64,000 bases of DNA from JAXLVB01 sp046329195. GTDB lineage: Bacteria > Bacteroidota > Bacteroidia > Cytophagales > Spirosomataceae. Both the position numbers and the translations under genes were made by a program. The stretch is from assembly GCA_046329195.1 (NCBI GenBank), contig JAXLVB010000001.1, forward strand, positions 558,001 through 622,000, in the 5' to 3' direction. This document shows positions 25,561-36,300 of this stretch, piece after piece. Positions within the stretch are counted from its first letter, which is position 1. The number at the start of each line of letters is the position of its first letter. The notes beneath the pieces are model-generated. The model was not told the DNA's origin. It searched no databases and saw only the letters and a program-made list of their open reading frames with translations.

Positions 25561-25712
25561 ATTAAATATTATATAATAATCAAAAGTTGGACTAAAATTA
25601 GGTCTCTTTTTAATATAATCCAAGATTTTTCACCAAAAACAAAAAAATATTAAATATTTCTTGTTATTAAGTATTATTTATTACTTTTGTCAGGTCATAC
25701 ATAATAATCAAA
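25561..25712. promoter_or_regulatory. Candidate operator repeats between the GntR regulator and susC
   Basis: Two short motifs are each present twice in this AT-rich divergent region: ATTAAATATT at 25561-25570 and 25649-25658, and ATAATAATCAAA at 25573-25584 and 25701-25712. The second ATTAAATATT lies inside a perfect palindrome AAATATT-A-AATATTT (25645-25659) immediately upstream of the susC -33 element. The arrangement suits binding of a dimeric regulator, most simply the adjacent GntR protein, at both promoters. Binding is inferred, and AT-rich DNA gives chance repeats easily. Confidence 0.45.
25661..25689 (+). promoter_or_regulatory. Bacteroidota-type promoter of the susC operon
   Basis: A -7 element TACTTTTG (25682-25689) fits TAnnTTTG exactly. 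It is preceded by TTG (25661-25663) at 18 bp, close to the usual 19 bp. It lies 36 bases upstream of the susC ATG. Confidence 0.65.
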
Positions 25713-25724
25713 TTGTTTCAAAAA

Positions 25725-28700
25725 ATGAATAAATCCTTTACATTACTCTTAAAGCACAAGGGATATGTCTTACTTGTTATGGCATATAGCCTATTCCTAA
25801 CCGCTCAGGCACAACAACTGCTGCGAGGTACGGTAGCTGGTGCCAATGGCGAGATGCTTCCAGGTGTTAGTGTGCTGGTGAAAGGAACCACCCGAGGAAC
25901 TACCACCAATGCCGAGGGCAAATTTGAAATCTCAACCGCTTCGGGTTCGGTGCTGGTGTTTAGTTTTGTGGGTTATACCTCGAAAGAGCTGACCATTACT
26001 AATCAAACTTCGGTTTCGATCGTGCTCAGCGAAGATGCCAAGAACTTAGACGAAGTAGTGGTAGTTGGGTATGGCCAACAAAGCCGCAAAACCTTGACTG
26101 GTTCGGTATCAACCATTGACCAAAATGTGTTTAAGTCGGTGCCTCGTACCAATGTCGGCACAGCACTACAAGGCACAGCCCCTGGCTTACGGGTGCAGCA
26201 AACAACAGGTCAACCGGGCGCTACTCCTACTATTGTATTTAGGGGCGGAACCGACTTTAATGGCGCAGATTCGCCGCTGATTGTGGTGGATGGGGTAATT
26301 GTGCCTTCGCTGTTTGGGATTAATATGGAAGATGTAGCCTCTATTGACCTTCTGAAAGATGCGGCTTCAGCGGCTATTTATGGCTCACGGGCCTCCAATG
26401 GAGTGGTATTGGTTACGACCAAAAAAGGCCAAAAAGGGCGTACACAAGTAACGTACAGTTACAAAACAGCTCAAAACTTTGTTCGCCGCAATCCGATGCA
26501 GTACATGACTGCCGAAGACTATATCCGATGGAACCGCCGAGGCTTGGCCAGTCGCTTTGAAGCAGCTCAGGCCGATAACAATACAGCCGAAATGACCAAC
26601 GCTCGCAATCAACTCACTGGGGCGTGGGGGTTTGGCGTTAATTCGGGCTGGACGGCTCCCGACGGCAAATATTCAACGCAGTTGCTCAATAACTCAAACC
26701 GAAGTTTGTTGAATAATCCACTCTATCACTTATTGGTGGATAAAAATCCATTCAACGCTACTCAAATGGATAGTTTGTTGTATCGCTCCGTTTCTCAAGC
26801 CGATTTGGAGAATATGATTTTACAGCAAAGTACCCTGAATGAACATTATCTGAACTTTTCGGGCGGCAACGACCAAGGCAATTTTTCGCTCGGCTTAGGA
26901 GCGCTCAAAGACGTTGGGATGGTGATTGGTTCTAAATTAGAGCGGCTTAATATGAATTTCAACGGTGGGCTTAATATCAATAAAGACCTGAAAATCAACC
27001 TAAACCTATCAGGTTATAATACTAAAAGTAATCCGTCATACCTCACTGCCGACAATGGCGGTGCCGTAGGCGGTGGCCTCATTCAACGCTTTGCAGGCAT
27101 TGCCCCAACCGTGCGCCTCACCCATGACGTAACAGGCGAAGTGCTACCAGGCGTAGATGCCAGCACGTTGGGAAATCCAGCTTATTTTCAAGACAAATAC
27201 TATAACCAAACCATTGAACAACGATTTGCCGGAGGCTTAAACCTTGAATATTCGATTTTACCTTCACTGAAATTCTTAGCAACGGCTTCGGGTTTTTACC
27301 GCTACACCACTGCCGAAAGCTTTACCAAAGCCTATATCAACGGCACAGGTGGGGCGTTGGTGAATACCCGCAATTCTTCGTTTAGTAACCAGCGAACAAT
27401 CCAATATTCTTACAATGGCTTTCTTCAATATAGCAAAGAAATACAGAACCATTCGGTTACGGCACTGGCTGGTGGGGAGTTTTACGACTATAAAGTGTAT
27501 GACTATGGCGCCACCGCTAACTTAGCCGCTACCGATTTTATTCCGTGGCTATCGGCTTCTACGGCAGCGGTGGGTGTGCCTACGTCGTCGTTTTCGAGTT
27601 GGCAACGCTTGGCTTCGGCCATTGGGCGTATCAATTATAGTTATGCCAACACGTATTTGATCAACATCAACATGCGCTATGACGGTACGTCGAAGCTTTC
27701 AACCAATCGGTACGGATTCTTCCCGGGCGTGTCGGTGGGTTGGAACATGCACTACGAAGATTTCTTCGGCAATTCGTTCTTGAGCAAATACATCAGCACG
27801 CTGAAGCCACGCATTAGTTGGGGGCAAAACGGCAGCATCACCCCCTTGGGCGACTACGCCACCATTCCGCAATACAACAACGTAGGTATTTACAACGGAG
27901 CACCCGGCTTTGCAGCTGGGGGTATCACCAACACTGATTTGCGTTGGGAACGAGCCAGTACACTCAATTTTGGCTTAGACGTTGGATTCTTGGGTAATCG
28001 CTTTACCCTCATCGCCGATTATTTTGTACGAGATGTGTATGACAAAATCAGTTCGTTGACCATTCCGGCTTGGACGGGCTACAGCAGCTATACCACCAAC
28101 CTTGCCCAGTTACAAAACAAAGGGGTGGAGTTAGAATTAAAAGCTAGTATTCTCAGACCAACTAACCAAAACGGCTTGCGTTGGGATGTAAGTGCAAATT
28201 TTTATCACGTAAAAAATTATACCAAGAAACTACCTGATAACGGACTGGAAAAGAACCGTCAAAGTGCCATTCAGGTTTATGACCCTGCTCAGAAAAAACT
28301 CATTTGGGTATCAGGCTTGCAAGAAGGTGAGCGCATTGGTCTAGACGAAATCTGGGCACCTACTTACGATGGTATTTACACCAGTCAAGCACAATTAGAC
28401 GAAAAGGCCAAACTCGTCAACACGTATTTGCCTTATACCAACAAACGCATCAAACTCCTTGGCGATGCCCGCTGGACCGACCGTGATAATAACGACACAC
28501 TCGATTTCAGAGATTTTGTCTATGTAGGTCGCACTACGCCAACCATTCAGGGCGGTTTTTCAACCAGTTTGGCTTGGAAAGGTTTTAGTCTCTACGGTCA
28601 GTTTGACTATTCGTTAGGTTTTGTCATTGTCAATCAGATGTATTTGCGGGGGATGTCGCAGGTACAAGGCTCTCAAAATGGGCCGGTGGATGTAACCAAC

Positions 28701-29048
28701 ACCTGGTCGCCAGATAATACTTCGGGGACGTTGCCACGGTACTATTGGGCCAACTTCGGTCGAAATTATTTCACCGATGCAGGGGGTTCTACTACGGCAC
28801 CAGCCAACTTCTGGCAAAAAGGCAATTACTTGGCCATGAGAGAAGTTACCCTCAGCTATGAAATGCCCGCCAAGGTGCTGTCGCACGTAGCCAAAAACAA
28901 GGTGAAAGGGCTGCGAGTGTTCATAACAGGCTCTAATCTGCTTTACATCACCAAATACAACGGCACCTTCCCCGAAGTAGGTGGCAACGATGCCGGGCGT
29001 TTCCCATTACCTCGCACTGTTACGGCTGGGGCTACTATCAATTTGTAG
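25725..29048 (+). CDS. SusC/RagA-family TonB-dependent outer-membrane transporter (NanO-like)
   Basis: A 1107-residue TonB-dependent transporter. It has a signal peptide ending LFLTAQAQQ and an N-terminal carboxypeptidase-regulatory-like beta-sandwich (about 25-110, GEMLPGVSVLVKGTTRGTTT). The SusC motif EVVVVGYGQQSRKTLTGSVS follows, then a plug domain (GSRASNGVVLVTTKKGQ) and a 22-strand barrel to the end. I prefer the ATG at 25725; the open frame also includes a TTG four codons upstream. With the adjacent SusD it forms an outer-membrane import complex. The sialic-acid context makes it a counterpart of Tannerella NanO, inferred from neighbours rather than from sequence detail. The SusD gene follows after 21 bases. 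Confidence 0.93.
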   Translation: MNKSFTLLLKHKGYVLLVMAYSLFLTAQAQQLLRGTVAGANGEMLPGVSVLVKGTTRGTTTNAEGKFEISTASGSVLVFSFVGYTSKELTITNQTSVSIVLSEDAKNLDEVVVVGYGQQSRKTLTGSVSTIDQNVFKSVPRTNVGTALQGTAPGLRVQQTTGQPGATPTIVFRGGTDFNGADSPLIVVDGVIVPSLFGINMEDVASIDLLKDAASAAIYGSRASNGVVLVTTKKGQKGRTQVTYSYKTAQNFVRRNPMQYMTAEDYIRWNRRGLASRFEAAQADNNTAEMTNARNQLTGAWGFGVNSGWTAPDGKYSTQLLNNSNRSLLNNPLYHLLVDKNPFNATQMDSLLYRSVSQADLENMILQQSTLNEHYLNFSGGNDQGNFSLGLGALKDVGMVIGSKLERLNMNFNGGLNINKDLKINLNLSGYNTKSNPSYLTADNGGAVGGGLIQRFAGIAPTVRLTHDVTGEVLPGVDASTLGNPAYFQDKYYNQTIEQRFAGGLNLEYSILPSLKFLATASGFYRYTTAESFTKAYINGTGGALVNTRNSSFSNQRTIQYSYNGFLQYSKEIQNHSVTALAGGEFYDYKVYDYGATANLAATDFIPWLSASTAAVGVPTSSFSSWQRLASAIGRINYSYANTYLININMRYDGTSKLSTNRYGFFPGVSVGWNMHYEDFFGNSFLSKYISTLKPRISWGQNGSITPLGDYATIPQYNNVGIYNGAPGFAAGGITNTDLRWERASTLNFGLDVGFLGNRFTLIADYFVRDVYDKISSLTIPAWTGYSSYTTNLAQLQNKGVELELKASILRPTNQNGLRWDVSANFYHVKNYTKKLPDNGLEKNRQSAIQVYDPAQKKLIWVSGLQEGERIGLDEIWAPTYDGIYTSQAQLDEKAKLVNTYLPYTNKRIKLLGDARWTDRDNNDTLDFRDFVYVGRTTPTIQGGFSTSLAWKGFSLYGQFDYSLGFVIVNQMYLRGMSQVQGSQNGPVDVTNTWSPDNTSGTLPRYYWANFGRNYFTDAGGSTTAPANFWQKGNYLAMREVTLSYEMPAKVLSHVAKNKVKGLRVFITGSNLLYITKYNGTFPEVGGNDAGRFPLPRTVTAGATINL

Positions 29049-29069
29049 TTAATCAAAATTAAAAAACTG

Positions 29070-30590
29070 ATGAACATCTATAAATCTTTGTTGAGCTTAT
29101 TGATTGTAGGAATAAGCACAAGCCTGTTCTCATGCAAAGAACAGTTAGAAGACGTAACACCTCAGACATCGCTTAACCAAGCCTTGGTATTGTCTGATGC
29201 TAATGCAGCCGTAACCCTTTACAACGGCGTTTATGCTTCGCTTCGAGGCTACCATAGCACCTTTGTTTCGCTGGGTGAAATGCGCTCTGACCTTTGGGCC
29301 GATGGTCTTTTCACCGAATCGGAAGACACTGGTTTGAAACAATATTGGTCGCACAACATCAGTGCTACCAACGTGCCAGCTACCAACTGGGGCGGGTTTT
29401 ACAGTTTGATAGACCGTATCAACACCGTTATCAAGCTTTTTCCACAAGCTCCTCTCGACGACGCCAAGCGCAAAACTTATTTGGCCGAAATGTATGGCTT
29501 GCGGGCTTATATTTACTTCACTATGCTCAAAACGTGGGGTGGTGTGCCCATTACGACAGAGCCTGTTACCTCCGTAGGCAGCTTAACCGACCTCTACAAG
29601 GCCCGTTCAACAGCGCAAGACGTGATGCAATTAATTAAAAGTGATCTTGAGCAGTCGCTTACGTTATTTGGTACGAGCAATACGTTCACAACCAAACGAG
29701 TGTACTGGAATCGTCCGGCTACGCTGACACTCAAAGGCGATGTATTTATTTGGTCAGGAACCAACATGGGTGGAGGTGCAGCAGATTTTACGGTAGCCAA
29801 AACAGCGTTAGATGAAGTAAAAGCCATTACTACCTTGGGCTTACAAGCTAACTACGCCGATGTTTTTGACGCTACCAAAGAGTCAAACAACAAGGAAATC
29901 ATTTTTGCGCTGAGTTTTGAAAAAAACGAAGCAACCCAAAGTGCGTATGGTAACTTTTTGGTGAACACAACCCAAGCAGGTACCTTGTTTTTTGACCCAA
30001 CGCCCGGCCCCGCTGTAGCGGTCAATAGTGTTTACCCATTGGTGGCAGGCGCCAGCCGGGTAGGAATGTCGAGCGCCATGATTACGAAATTGATTAATGC
30101 GAGTGATACCCGTATCAAAGCATCGTTTCGAGTCATGTACCGCAACACGGCAGGTTTCCCGATTGCAGGCGTGATGTTGACCAAATTCATTGGTCGGGTA
30201 GATGCAGGTACGCAGTTGTACGACAACGACTTCCCGATTTATCGCTATGCCGATGTGTTGCTACTATTGGCAGAAGCCAAAACCAAGTTAGGTACTGACC
30301 CGGCGGCTGAAATCAATGCTATCAGAGCCAGAGCCTACGGGGCCAGCTACACACCTTTTGTAAATGGTACGCAAACAGCCAATATGAATGCTATTTTGGA
30401 CGAATACCTGCGTGAGTTTATTGGCGAAGGTAAGCGTTGGTGGGCTTTGCGTCGGGCTGGAGATTCGTTTGTGTTTGCCAATGTAAGTACTACTTACTTG
30501 CCTTCTACGCAAGCCTTCAAACTCGTTCTCCCCATTTCGATTACCATGCTCAATTCTGACCCAAAACTGACCCAAACACCCGGATACTGA
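29070..30590 (+). CDS. SusD/RagB-family glycan-binding lipoprotein (NanU-like)
   Basis: A 506-residue surface lipoprotein. It has a signal peptide with lipobox LFSC (Cys22), the SusD N-terminal region with a TPR-like helical scaffold (MYGLRAYIYFTMLKTWGGVPI) and the C-terminal RagB/SusD part (FPIYRYADVLLLLAEAKTKL, FIGEGKRWWALRRAGDS). It caps the SusC barrel and delivers ligand. Sialylated glycans or free sialic acid are the expected ligand from context. It lies 21 bases downstream of susC and 48 bases upstream of the symporter fusion in the same orientation. Confidence 0.93.
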   Translation: MNIYKSLLSLLIVGISTSLFSCKEQLEDVTPQTSLNQALVLSDANAAVTLYNGVYASLRGYHSTFVSLGEMRSDLWADGLFTESEDTGLKQYWSHNISATNVPATNWGGFYSLIDRINTVIKLFPQAPLDDAKRKTYLAEMYGLRAYIYFTMLKTWGGVPITTEPVTSVGSLTDLYKARSTAQDVMQLIKSDLEQSLTLFGTSNTFTTKRVYWNRPATLTLKGDVFIWSGTNMGGGAADFTVAKTALDEVKAITTLGLQANYADVFDATKESNNKEIIFALSFEKNEATQSAYGNFLVNTTQAGTLFFDPTPGPAVAVNSVYPLVAGASRVGMSSAMITKLINASDTRIKASFRVMYRNTAGFPIAGVMLTKFIGRVDAGTQLYDNDFPIYRYADVLLLLAEAKTKLGTDPAAEINAIRARAYGASYTPFVNGTQTANMNAILDEYLREFIGEGKRWWALRRAGDSFVFANVSTTYLPSTQAFKLVLPISITMLNSDPKLTQTPGY

Positions 30591-30638
30591 TTATATTTCA
30601 TAGAAATAGGTTAATTTTTTGTTACATTAGAGAAGGGA

Positions 30639-33305
30639 ATGCCGCTGCATCTCCCTTCTTTGGTGAAAACACAACAAATCGTGAGAAAAACACTTTTGCT
30701 GGGTCTATGCCTACTGAGTAGTGTACGCCTATTGGCCCAAGAACAAATTGTCTGGAGCAAAGCAGGGCAACTGCCTAATCAAAAGCCCCAAGTGCCCCAT
30801 ATAGGCGTGGCGGGTGCGTTTGTGGGGGTACACAACGAAATCCTTCTGGTAGCAGGCGGGGCCAATTTTCCAGAAAAAATGCCTTGGGAAGGCGGTAAAA
30901 AAGTGTTTCATGACGAAGTTTTTGCATTTGCAAAAACCGCTGAGGGGCTAAAGGGCATCCCAATTACCTCTCATTTGCCACGCCGCATTGCCTACGGAAG
31001 TAGCGTCTCTACGGCAAAAGGCATTGTGTGTGCAGGTGGTGAAAATGAAAATGGTGGACTAAAAGAGGTTTTTCTGCTCGCCTACAACCCTCAAAACCAA
31101 CAAACTAATACCACAATATTACCCACCTTGCCTGTCCCGATTAGTAATGCCTTGATAGCCGAACGGAATGGAAAGGTGTATCTGGCAGGCGGCGAATCTG
31201 GGGGCAAAACGATTCAACGTTTTCTTTGCTTAGATCTCAATCAACTCGAAAAAGGCTGGGAAACCTTGCCCGATTTGCCGATAGTCGTTTCGCACGCTTC
31301 GGGTGGTATCCAATCTAATGGCGATGGCGCTTCATTTTTTGTATTCGGAGGACGAGCCAAAAAATCTGACGGCCTCAGTACTTTCTACAACGAAAGTTTT
31401 GCCTTCGATTTCAAGAAAAATACTTGGAAAAAACGAAAGCCTTTTCCCATTGCAACAGGACTTTCAGCCGCTACAGACGTCGCCATTGGCGCTACTTATT
31501 TGATAGTCATCAGTGGTGATAACGGTCAGACATTCAGGCAAGTAGAAAAAGTAAACAAGCTTCTTGGTGAAACAACGACAGAAGAAGAAAAGGCCAAGCT
31601 ATCTACCCAAAAAACGCAATTATTAAGCAACCATCCCGGTTTTACACAAGAAGTTTGGCTCTACAATACCATTACTGACCAATGGAGTTTGCTCGAAAAA
31701 ATTCCTGCGGCTGGCCAAGTAACCACCACGGCTGTGAAATGGGGCAACGAAATCTACCTCCCCAGCGGCGAGATTCGGGCGGGGGTGCGCACGCCTGAGA
31801 TTTGGAAAGGCACAATTCAACAAAAAACCTATTTCGCCACGCTCGATTACGTGGTGCTGGTGCTATATTTCTTGCTGATGATAGCCATTGGCTGGTGGTC
31901 GTCTCGCCACCAAAACTCAACTGACGATTATTTTAAAGGAGGAGAAAAGATTCCGGGCTGGGCAACGGGTTTGAGCATTTTCGGAGCCAAATTAAGTGCC
32001 ATTACTTTCATTGGTATTCCAGCCAAAACCTATGCCAAAGACTGGACGTATTTTTTTATGCTGATGACCATCGTGATGGTCATGCCCTTTGTGATTCGCT
32101 ATTTTATTCCTTTTTATCGCAAACTCAACGCCACTTCTGCTTACGAATATCTCGAAAAGCGTTTCAATTATAGCACTCGCTTTTTGGGGGCTGTGCTTTA
32201 TATTTTGCTCCAGCTGGGGCGCATGGGTATTGTATTGCTCTTGCCCAGTATTGCGCTGTCGGTCGTAACGGGGATTGATGTCATCACAGGTATTTTGATT
32301 ATGGGTATTGTTAGTATTTTTTATACGGTACTCGGTGGTATCGAGGCAGTTATTTGGACAGAGGTCGTGCAGGTGATCATTTTATTGGGGGGCGCTTTGC
32401 TATCGCTGGGGCTGATTCCATTTCTCTTAGAAGGCGATTGGAATACTCATTTTCAAACCCTTGAACACTATGACAAACTCAAGATCTTCGATTTTAGCTT
32501 CGACTGGAGTTCCTCTACCTTTTGGGTGGTGGTGATTGGAGGATTTTCCCTCAATATTGTTCAGTATGGTTGCGACCAAACAGTGGTGCAGCGTTACCTT
32601 ACCACCAAAGACCAACGTACTGCCGAAAACAGCCTTCGGCTTGGCGCTTGGATGACCGTGCCTTCTACTATGATATTTTTTAGCATTGGCACCTTGTTGT
32701 ATTTATTTTATCAACAACACCCCGAAAAAGTAAACATTGCGCTCGACAGTCAAGACACTGTTTATCCTTGGTTTATTGTCAACGAATTGCCCAAGGGCAT
32801 TGCAGGGCTAGTGATTACAGCCATTTTTGCCGCCGCAATGGGTAGTCTCAACGGCAGCGTTAATTGCGTAGCTACGGTTTTTACCAACGATTTGTTCAAG
32901 CCTTTTGTCAAGAATCTTACCGAAAAACGCTACCTCAGCATCGCCCGTTGGGTTACGTTTGGCGTAGGGGTATTCGGAACGGTGATTGCCTTGCTGATGG
33001 CGCAATGGAAAGTTTATTCGCTTTGGGATCAGTTCAATATCATTTTGGGACTTTTCACTGGTAGCATAGGGGGCGTGTTCATGCTTGGTATTTTTACGAC
33101 TCGTGCGCATGGCAAGGGCGTAGTTATTGGCCTGATTATGAGTAGTATCGTTCAGTTTTGGGTGAAAGAATATACGTCTATCAATCTACTTATGTATGCC
33201 TTTACAGGTCTGATTTCCAGCGTGTTGTTCGGATATATTTTTAGTCTGTTACTACCTCATCCATCCAAACCGCTTACGGGCTTGACCATCCATACTCTGC
33301 AGTAA
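30639..33305 (+). CDS. Fusion of kelch sialic-acid mutarotase (NanM-like) and sodium:solute symporter
   Basis: This 888-residue protein has two clear halves. After a signal-like leader (LLLGLCLLSSVRLLAQ), residues about 38-395 form a kelch beta-propeller like the cyclically permuted mutarotase/NanM family, with GANFPEKMPWEGGKKVF, RRIAYGSSVST, AERNGKVYLAGGESGG and EIYLPSGEIRAGVRTPEIW. From about residue 397 a sodium:solute symporter (SSS) domain with about 13 helices runs to the end (FKGGEKIPGWATGLSIFGAKLSA, TVLGGIEAVIWTEV). The kelch part would lie in the periplasm and convert the alpha anomer released by sialidase to the beta form. The SSS part would import it with sodium. It starts 48 bases after susD and ends 3 bases before the next gene. 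Domain calls are firm; the sialic-acid substrate is inferred. Confidence 0.92.
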   Translation: MPLHLPSLVKTQQIVRKTLLLGLCLLSSVRLLAQEQIVWSKAGQLPNQKPQVPHIGVAGAFVGVHNEILLVAGGANFPEKMPWEGGKKVFHDEVFAFAKTAEGLKGIPITSHLPRRIAYGSSVSTAKGIVCAGGENENGGLKEVFLLAYNPQNQQTNTTILPTLPVPISNALIAERNGKVYLAGGESGGKTIQRFLCLDLNQLEKGWETLPDLPIVVSHASGGIQSNGDGASFFVFGGRAKKSDGLSTFYNESFAFDFKKNTWKKRKPFPIATGLSAATDVAIGATYLIVISGDNGQTFRQVEKVNKLLGETTTEEEKAKLSTQKTQLLSNHPGFTQEVWLYNTITDQWSLLEKIPAAGQVTTTAVKWGNEIYLPSGEIRAGVRTPEIWKGTIQQKTYFATLDYVVLVLYFLLMIAIGWWSSRHQNSTDDYFKGGEKIPGWATGLSIFGAKLSAITFIGIPAKTYAKDWTYFFMLMTIVMVMPFVIRYFIPFYRKLNATSAYEYLEKRFNYSTRFLGAVLYILLQLGRMGIVLLLPSIALSVVTGIDVITGILIMGIVSIFYTVLGGIEAVIWTEVVQVIILLGGALLSLGLIPFLLEGDWNTHFQTLEHYDKLKIFDFSFDWSSSTFWVVVIGGFSLNIVQYGCDQTVVQRYLTTKDQRTAENSLRLGAWMTVPSTMIFFSIGTLLYLFYQQHPEKVNIALDSQDTVYPWFIVNELPKGIAGLVITAIFAAAMGSLNGSVNCVATVFTNDLFKPFVKNLTEKRYLSIARWVTFGVGVFGTVIALLMAQWKVYSLWDQFNIILGLFTGSIGGVFMLGIFTTRAHGKGVVIGLIMSSIVQFWVKEYTSINLLMYAFTGLISSVLFGYIFSLLLPHPSKPLTGLTIHTLQ

Positions 33306-33308
33306 TTT

Positions 33309-36300
33309 ATGCTCAATCGCTTCCTTATTGTCTGTTTGCTGCTGTGGAATGGCTGGGTCGTGGCACAACCTCAAGTAGAGCATTCTACTTATTATCAGCA
33401 GCGAGTAGCGCATTTTCGGTCGTTGCCAGTTACTAAAAACGACATCCTTTTTGTGGGAAATAGCCTGACCGACGGAGCCGAATGGGCTGAGTTATTTGGC
33501 GATGCTCGTTGCAAAAATCGAGGAATAAGTGGCGACGTATCGAAAGGGGTGCTCGACCGCATCAGCGATATTACCAAAGGGCAGCCTCGTAAGGTGTTTT
33601 TGCTGATTGGCATCAATGATTTAGCTCGCAACTATGAGCCAGAGCAATTGATGAGCAACTATCGTCAACTTTTAGATAGTCTCCGCCTTTGTTCGCCTCG
33701 TACCAAGGTGTACATTCAAAGTTTGCTACCCGTCAACGACCAGTTTAAGAAATTCCCAAGTCATACGGCCAAAGCAGCCTTGATTCCTGTCGTTAATCAA
33801 CAACTCCATAACCTCGCCAAAGCATACCGTGCGACGTTTATAGACCTTTACACTGCTTTTTTAGATAAAAACGGCAAACTATCTGCCCAATTCACCAACG
33901 ACGGCTTGCATCTTCTGGGCCGAGGGTATCAGCACTGGAAATCAATCCTTTACCCCTACGTTTTTGACCTTACCTCTACTCGTCCAGCCCTTATTCCTCA
34001 GCCACAACAGCTTGTTTGGGGACAACAGTCATTTTTTATTCCAACTTCTCTTTCTATTGAATTTGATAGTTCTTTAACTTCCTTAGCTGCACAAACCCAG
34101 CGGCTTTTTGAGCATTCAGGAGCAGTTTTTAAAGAGAAGCAACCGCAAAAAATTGTGCTCAAATTGGGCAAAGTTAATACGCCGCTCTATCCACAGGAAG
34201 CCTATCGCCTGCTGGTAGATTCCAGTCAAGTTGTGTTGATGGCCAACACACCACATGGTATTTTTAACGGTATTCAAACCTTACGACAACTGCTTCGAGA
34301 TGGCGTGTATTTGCCTGCTTGTCAACTACTTGACTACCCAGCTTTTGCCTGGCGTGGGCTCATGTACGACGTGGGGCGAAATTTTCAAAGTCTGCCTTTT
34401 TTGAAAGCGCAACTTGAAGTAATGGCGCAATACAAATTGAATATTTTTCATTTTCACCTCACCGAAGACATTGCTTGGCGCCTCGAAAGCAAACGCTATC
34501 CACAACTGACCTACCCCGACCACATGACTCGCAACAAAGGCGAGTTTTATAGCCAAGCCGAACTCCAAGAGTTGATTCAGTTTTGCAAAGACCGCTACAT
34601 TACGCTTGTACCAGAACTGGATATGCCCGGCCATAGCGAAGCATTCAGGCGAACATTTGGCGTTGAGATGCAGTCGGTAGAGGGCGTACCGATAGTGAAA
34701 GAATTGCTTCAAGAGTTTTGTCAGACCTTTGATGTGCCTTACGTTCACCTGGGTGGCGACGAAGTGAAGATTACCAATACCAACTTCTTGCCAGAAATGA
34801 CAACGTTGATTGAATCTTATGGCAAAAAAGTGGTAGGTTGGAGGCCAGGTGGCAACTTGCCACAGTCAGTTATTCAGCAGCTCTGGCAAGGCGAAGCCAA
34901 ACCACAACAGGGCATTGCCACGGTAGATTCTCGTTTTTTGTACCTCAATCATCACGACCCACTCGAAAGCGTTGTGACCATTTTTCATGACCAAATTTGT
35001 ACTATTTCTCAGGGCGATGCCGAACACCTAGGAGCCATTGTATGCGTTTGGCCTGACCGTCGGGTAGCAACACAAGAAGCTATTTTAAAGCAAAATCCTG
35101 TGTATCCAGCACTCTTGGCTTTGGCAGAAAGGTGTTGGCTGGGTGGTGGTATCAATAAGGGCAAAACTCTCATTGGAAAAAGCGAATCACGTGATTTTAA
35201 AGCATTTGCAGAGTTTGAAAACCGATTACTTGACCATAAAAAACTGTATTTTCGAGATAAATCGTTTCCTTACGTTCGGCAGTCAACTATCCGTTGGCAC
35301 ATAACTGCACCGTTTGATAACCAAGGCAAATTAGAAATGGTCTTTGAGCCTGAGCAGAAGGCAGATGTTTCAACAATCAAAACGCCTACACAAGAAGCCA
35401 TAGGAGGCACGCTCTATTTGCGACATTGGTGGCACCCGTTGTCAGAAAGTTGGCTGCAAAACCCAAAGGAAAACAGCACTGTTTATGCCTTCACACAGGT
35501 TTGGTCAGAAATGGAGCAGGAAGTGGGTCTTTGGGCTGGATTTAACAACCTCTCTCGCTCCACAGCTACCGATTCACCTCCGTCAGGCCAATGGGATAAT
35601 CGCCAAAGCAATATTTGGCTGAATCAGCAACGCATAGCACCTCCCGTTTTTTCAAGAGCTGGTCAGAAAGGACATAGCGAGATTCCGTTGGTGGACGAAA
35701 ATTATGAATGTCGTACGCCCATCTTGGTGCATCTCAAAAAAGGATGGAATCAGCTACTGGTAAAAGCACCCGTGGGTAGTTTTAAAGGTCCTTGGCAAAA
35801 TCCTGTCAAATGGATGTTTACAGCCGTCTTGGTAGAACCGGATGAGCTAAATCCCGAAGCCTTTGAAGGTTATGAGCAGCCTCCCAAAACTACCTCAACG
35901 AAGCTACACTTGGCTAAGGTGTTTACCGACAATATGGTTTTACAACGGGAGCAACCGCTTCGTATTTGGGGCAAGGCTACGCCATTCGCTCCGATTGTAG
36001 TACGGTCGTCTCGTCCGTCAAAAAGTTTTCCTACTCAGCAAACTACCGCTCGGGCTGACTCGTCGTGGAGTGTTAGTTTTCCACCACAAAAAGCTAATGC
36101 TACGCCACAAACACTACACATTATTTCGCAAGGAGATACCGTCCACCTCACCAACTTACTTATCGGCGATGTATGGCTCTGCGCTGGGCAGTCTAACATG
36201 GCGTTTATGCTCAAAAATGACCAATTTGCTTCGCAAACCTTATCACAAACTCATTATCCGAATCTACGTTTACTGAATTGGCGACCTCAATTATCAACCT

